Origin: Mesorhizobium xinjiangense
GTDB lineage: Bacteria; Pseudomonadota; Alphaproteobacteria; Rhizobiales; Rhizobiaceae
Assembly: GCF_009749525.1 (NCBI RefSeq)
Contig: NZ_WOAC01000001.1
Location: forward strand, 124,001 to 188,000
Direction: 5' to 3'
Length of the DNA stretch: 64,000 nt
Shown: positions 61,731 to 64,000 of the stretch, piece after piece
Position numbering within the stretch: the stretch's first letter is position 1
Layout: every line of letters starts with the position of its first letter
The notes under the pieces: model-generated
Told to the model about the DNA's origin: nothing
The model's input: only the letters and a program-made list of their open reading frames with translations
Database searches by the model: none
Made by a program: the position numbers and the translations under genes

Positions 61731-62860
61731 CAGCGTTCTCCCGTCACGCGCTTGCGGATGATGTTGTTGAAGAACACCGCCATCAGGAGCATGGTTCCGA
61801 GGAAGACGAGATACCAGTCCTGGTCGATGGCTGTGTAGGTCAGCCCGATCAGCACCATGCCGAAGATGACGGCGCCGAGCGCCGCACCGATTGCAGAACC
61901 GTAGCCGCCGGTCAGCAGGCAGCCGCCGATGACCGCCGCGATGATCGCCTCGAATTCCTTCTGGAAGCCGCGGCGCGCGTCGGTCGAGCCCGAATCGAGC
62001 ACGGTCAGGATGGCGACCAGGGCGGCGCAGGCCGCCGTCACCATGAACAGCGAGGTCTTGACGCGGCGCACCGGCACGCCGGAATTGCGCGCCGCATTGG
62101 CATCGCCGCCGGAGGCGAAGATCCAGTTGCCGTAGCGCGTGCGCGTCAGCAGGAAGGCGGCCAGGCAGGCGATTGCCGCGAACCAGAGGATCTCGACGGG
62201 CATGCCGGTGACTTTCGGCTGACCATTGGGAAACTTCGCCGTCCAGTCATTGGCGGCGAGCCAGGCGAACAGGCCCTCGAACGCCTCGCCGGCGAACAGT
62301 TCGTAGAAGAAGGCGTCGAGCGGCGTGTCGGTCGCCGCCTCGCGGACGCCGCGCAATTGCGTGGCGCCGCCGGTCGCCCATTTGAGCCCGACCAGCGACA
62401 GGCCGCGCAGGATGAACAGGAAGGCCAGCGTGACGATGAAGCTCGGCAGGCCGGTGTGGATGACGATCTGTCCGTTGACGAACCCCATCGCCGCGGCGAA
62501 AGCGAGGGTGAGCACGATGGCCGCCGGCAGCGGCAGGCCGATGGTGACGACGCAGGCGCCGAAGATGAGGCCGGCAAAGGCGACCATGGAGCCGACGGAC
62601 AGGTCGAACTCGCCGCCGACCATGAGCAGCGATGCGCCGATGGCCAAAAGGCCGAGCTGGGCGGCCGGGGCCAGGAAGTTCATCACGCCCGACAGTTCGA
62701 ACATGACGGGGTTGGCAACCATCATGAAGAAGCCGGCAACGATGACGAGGCCCATGACGGCGCCCAGTTCGGGGCGCCGCATCAGGCGGGTGAGGAAGGA
62801 GGCCTGTTTCAGCCGCTCGTCACGCGCCTCTTCGATGACTGCCGTATTCTGGTCCGTCAT
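61730..62860 (-). CDS. sugar ABC transporter permease (RbsC/FrcB-like)
   Basis: 376-aa BPD_transp_2 permease with about ten helices. Family features: [41 protein letters not shown] with the GGEFDLSVG motif (about 92-100), [20 protein letters not shown], and [20 protein letters not shown] near the C-terminus. A ~60-residue insert (about 165-225) between helices is longer than in RbsC. Start ATG 62860; the upstream frame to 62905 is not needed. Followed by the ATPase gene with 1-base ATGA overlap. Confidence 0.93.
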   Translation of the reverse strand: MTDQNTAVIEEARDERLKQASFLTRLMRRPELGAVMGLVIVAGFFMMVANPVMFELSGVMNFLAPAAQLGLLAIGASLLMVGGEFDLSVGSMVAFAGLIFGACVVTIGLPLPAAIVLTLAFAAAMGFVNGQIVIHTGLPSFIVTLAFLFILRGLSLVGLKWATGGATQLRGVREAATDTPLDAFFYELFAGEAFEGLFAWLAANDWTAKFPNGQPKVTGMPVEILWFAAIACLAAFLLTRTRYGNWIFASGGDANAARNSGVPVRRVKTSLFMVTAACAALVAILTVLDSGSTDARRGFQKEFEAIIAAVIGGCLLTGGYGSAIGAALGAVIFGMVLIGLTYTAIDQDWYLVFLGTMLLMAVFFNNIIRKRVTGER

Positions 62861-63175
62861 GGCCGTTTCCTCTTTGCGGTCCAGGGGCCGGGGCGTCCCC
62901 TCCACCGCCTTCGGCGGTTCCCCTTCCCCGCTTCGCAGGGGAGGGACCGGCGGGTTCGCCTGATCCTCCCCCGTTCACGGGAGAGGGAGACCACGCGAAG
63001 CGTGGTGGACGGGGCAACTTCGCACGACGACATGCTGTGCGGACGTCGCCGGATACAATGGCCTAGCGCGCTATTGCTTCGAAAGGAAACGTTTGAAGCA
63101 AAGATATGCGCGCCAGATCAATATGCTGGAACACGGACCTTTCGCTCAAACGATTCCATTTGAGCGGGACATGTT
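62861..63175. other. 315-bp intra-operon gap filled by two repeat elements
   Basis: The gap between the binding-protein gene and the permease gene of one ABC operon holds no gene. It is almost filled by the nested palindromic repeat copy 2 (62897-63015) and three-hairpin element copy D (63064-63179). Together they could stabilise the upstream binding-protein message or attenuate read-through, giving the excess of binding protein usual in such systems. Confidence 0.6.
62897..63015. repeat. nested palindromic repeat, copy 2
   Basis: Same architecture as 39852-39970: CCCCTCCACC on the left and GGTGGACGGGG on the right enclose CCGCCTTCGGCGG, a CCCC...GGGG-type hairpin, CCTCCCCCGTTCACGGGAG and CCACGCGAAGCGTGG. 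The last stem differs from copy 1 (CCATGCGAAGCATGG) at both arms so that pairing is retained. Confidence 0.75.
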
Positions 63176-63179
63176 CTAG
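63064..63179 (+). repeat. ~116-bp three-hairpin dispersed element, copy D
   Basis: Bounded by CTAG at both ends (63064-63067 and 63176-63179). Carries the shared core AAAGATATGCGCGCCAGATC, middle CCAG/CTGG hairpin and second hairpin GCTCAAAC/ATTTGAGC; the first hairpin's left arm is decayed (GCTTCGAAAG against CGTTTGAAGC). The right CTAG supplies the TAG stop codon of the minus-strand binding-protein gene. Confidence 0.85.
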
Positions 63180-64000
63180 CGAATGCCCTTTGCCGACAGG
63201 TCGACCACCTGGGCCGCCTTGTCCTGCGTCACCAGGTTCGGGCCCGAGGGCACGTTGCCGCCGGGCATCAGCCCGTATTCGGCGTTGAGCGCCAGGAAGG
63301 TCACCGGCAGATAGCCCTGCAGATATTGCTGCTGATCGATGGCGAAGGCCGCCTTGCCGTCGGCCACGGCCTGCAGGAAATTGGCCGACAGGTCGAAGGA
63401 GGCGACATTGACCTTGCCTTCCATGCCGGATTCGGCAACGGCGGCGACCGTCGGCTCACCGGCCAGCGGCGCGCCGAGCGTCATGATCGTGTCGATCTCG
63501 GGGTCCGTCGACAACGCCGCCTTGACCTTGGCCAGGATCTCGGCCGGATCGTTGGTGGTCGGCAGAACCGTCACCTCGCCGCCGAACCCTTCGGCAAATC
63601 CCTCGCAGCGCAGGTCGAGCGCCACATTGCCGACCTCGTGATTGACGCAGATGCCCTTCTCGCCGCCCATTTCCTTGAGCTTTTCGCCGCCGGCCTTGCC
63701 GGCGTCAAATTCGTCCTGCCCGACATGCAGCGCCGCGCCGAGCTCCTTGGAGACGTCCGAGCCCGAATTCATCGAGATGACGGAGATGCCGGCGGCCACG
63801 GCCTTCTGGATCGAGGGCCCGAGCGCGTCGGCATCGGGGATGGAGACGACCAGGCCGTCCGGCGCCTGGTTGACGGCGGCGTCGATCAACTGGCTCATCG
63901 CCACCATGTCGAAGGTTTCCGGCGCGCGGTAGTCGACATTGACGCCCATGTCGGCGGCCGCCTGGCTGACGCCATTCTTGACCACGGACCAGAACGGGTC
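63176..64000 (-). CDS. sugar ABC transporter substrate-binding protein (partial)
   Basis: 3' part of a periplasmic binding protein of the Peripla_BP_4 (RbsB/XylF-like) family; the signal peptide and start lie beyond the right edge. The visible part begins DPFWSVVKNGVSQAAADMGV and includes DGLVVSIPDADALG, GISVISMNSGSDV, ALHVGQDEFDAGKAGGEKL, TIMTLGAPLAGEPTVAAV and AIDQQQYLQGYLPVTFLALN (Gln-rich ligand/hinge region). First gene of the ABC operon, followed after a repeat-filled gap by permease, ATPase and Gfo/Idh/MocA genes. Stop codon TAG comes from element copy D. Confidence 0.93.
   Translation of the reverse strand, partial: DPFWSVVKNGVSQAAADMGVNVDYRAPETFDMVAMSQLIDAAVNQAPDGLVVSIPDADALGPSIQKAVAAGISVISMNSGSDVSKELGAALHVGQDEFDAGKAGGEKLKEMGGEKGICVNHEVGNVALDLRCEGFAEGFGGEVTVLPTTNDPAEILAKVKAALSTDPEIDTIMTLGAPLAGEPTVAAVAESGMEGKVNVASFDLSANFLQAVADGKAAFAIDQQQYLQGYLPVTFLALNAEYGLMPGGNVPSGPNLVTQDKAAQVVDLSAKGIR

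Noticed and set aside
1-64000. CRISPR arrays, tRNA or rRNA genes
   Set aside because: No regularly spaced repeats, no tRNA-like cloverleaf with GTTCRA arm and CCA context, and no rRNA sequence were noticed; a covariance search would be the decisive check.

Overview
The window is GC-rich chromosomal DNA from an alphaproteobacterium, almost certainly a member of the Rhizobiales/Hyphomicrobiales (Phyllobacteriaceae-like; the genus cannot be fixed from the sequence). The evidence is a set of neighbourhoods typical of that order: pckA next to chvI-chvG-hprK-EIIA(Man)-HPr-ahcY, a divL-type tyrosine kinase homologue, tsaE/amgK-murU-addB-addA-trxA, trpF-trpB-trpA-accD-folC with the cysteine-poor rhizobial AccD, and acdS with an Lrp-type acdR.

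Layout. 1-1.3 kb: mannonate dehydratase uxuA. 1.3-10.7 kb: an accessory catabolic island with an FMN reductase, a TRAP transporter, a YciI protein, a class III CoA-transferase, a citryl-CoA-lyase-like protein, a hydroxyquinol-type intradiol dioxygenase, an IclR regulator and an exported-looking amidohydrolase. 10.7-17.8 kb: transporters (MFS, LysE, EamA), an ABHD10-like hydrolase, a DUF4336 protein and a MocR regulator. 17.9-19.5 kb: acdR/acdS (ACC deaminase). 19.8-27.7 kb: DUF2852 protein, pckA, and the ChvI/ChvG plus regulatory-PTS block ending in ahcY. 28-39.8 kb: divL, the TsaE-AmgK fusion, murU, addB, addA and trxA, tightly packed on one strand. 40-45.8 kb: folC, accD, trpA, cutA, a small unknown gene, trpB and trpF on the other strand. 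45.9-49.8 kb: a YgjP metallopeptidase, arfB, a transglutaminase-like protease and comM.

49.9-52.9 kb: a complete IS1595-family (ISXO2-type) transposon of about 2.95 kb, visibly lower in GC. It has 25-bp inverted repeats with one mismatch and a perfect 8-bp target duplication. Besides the transposase it carries cargo: a DUF3800 RNase H-like protein, a 215-aa two-TM protein, a charged 52-aa protein and a 32-aa membrane microprotein. It sits between gshB and comM.

52.9-64 kb: gshB, a GGDEF/EAL protein, an SDR plus SMP-30 lactonase pair, rlpA, a YeiH/YeiE-like pair, and a sugar ABC transporter with a Gfo/Idh/MocA dehydrogenase; the binding-protein gene runs off the right edge.

Two dispersed repeat families stand out. 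One is a ~116-bp element in four copies (near 1.3, 19.6, 47.2 and 63.1 kb) that folds into three hairpins and is bounded by CTAG; in three copies its terminal TAG is the stop codon of the neighbouring gene. The other is a ~119-bp nested palindromic repeat in two copies (39.9 and 62.9 kb). No tRNA, rRNA or CRISPR array was seen.
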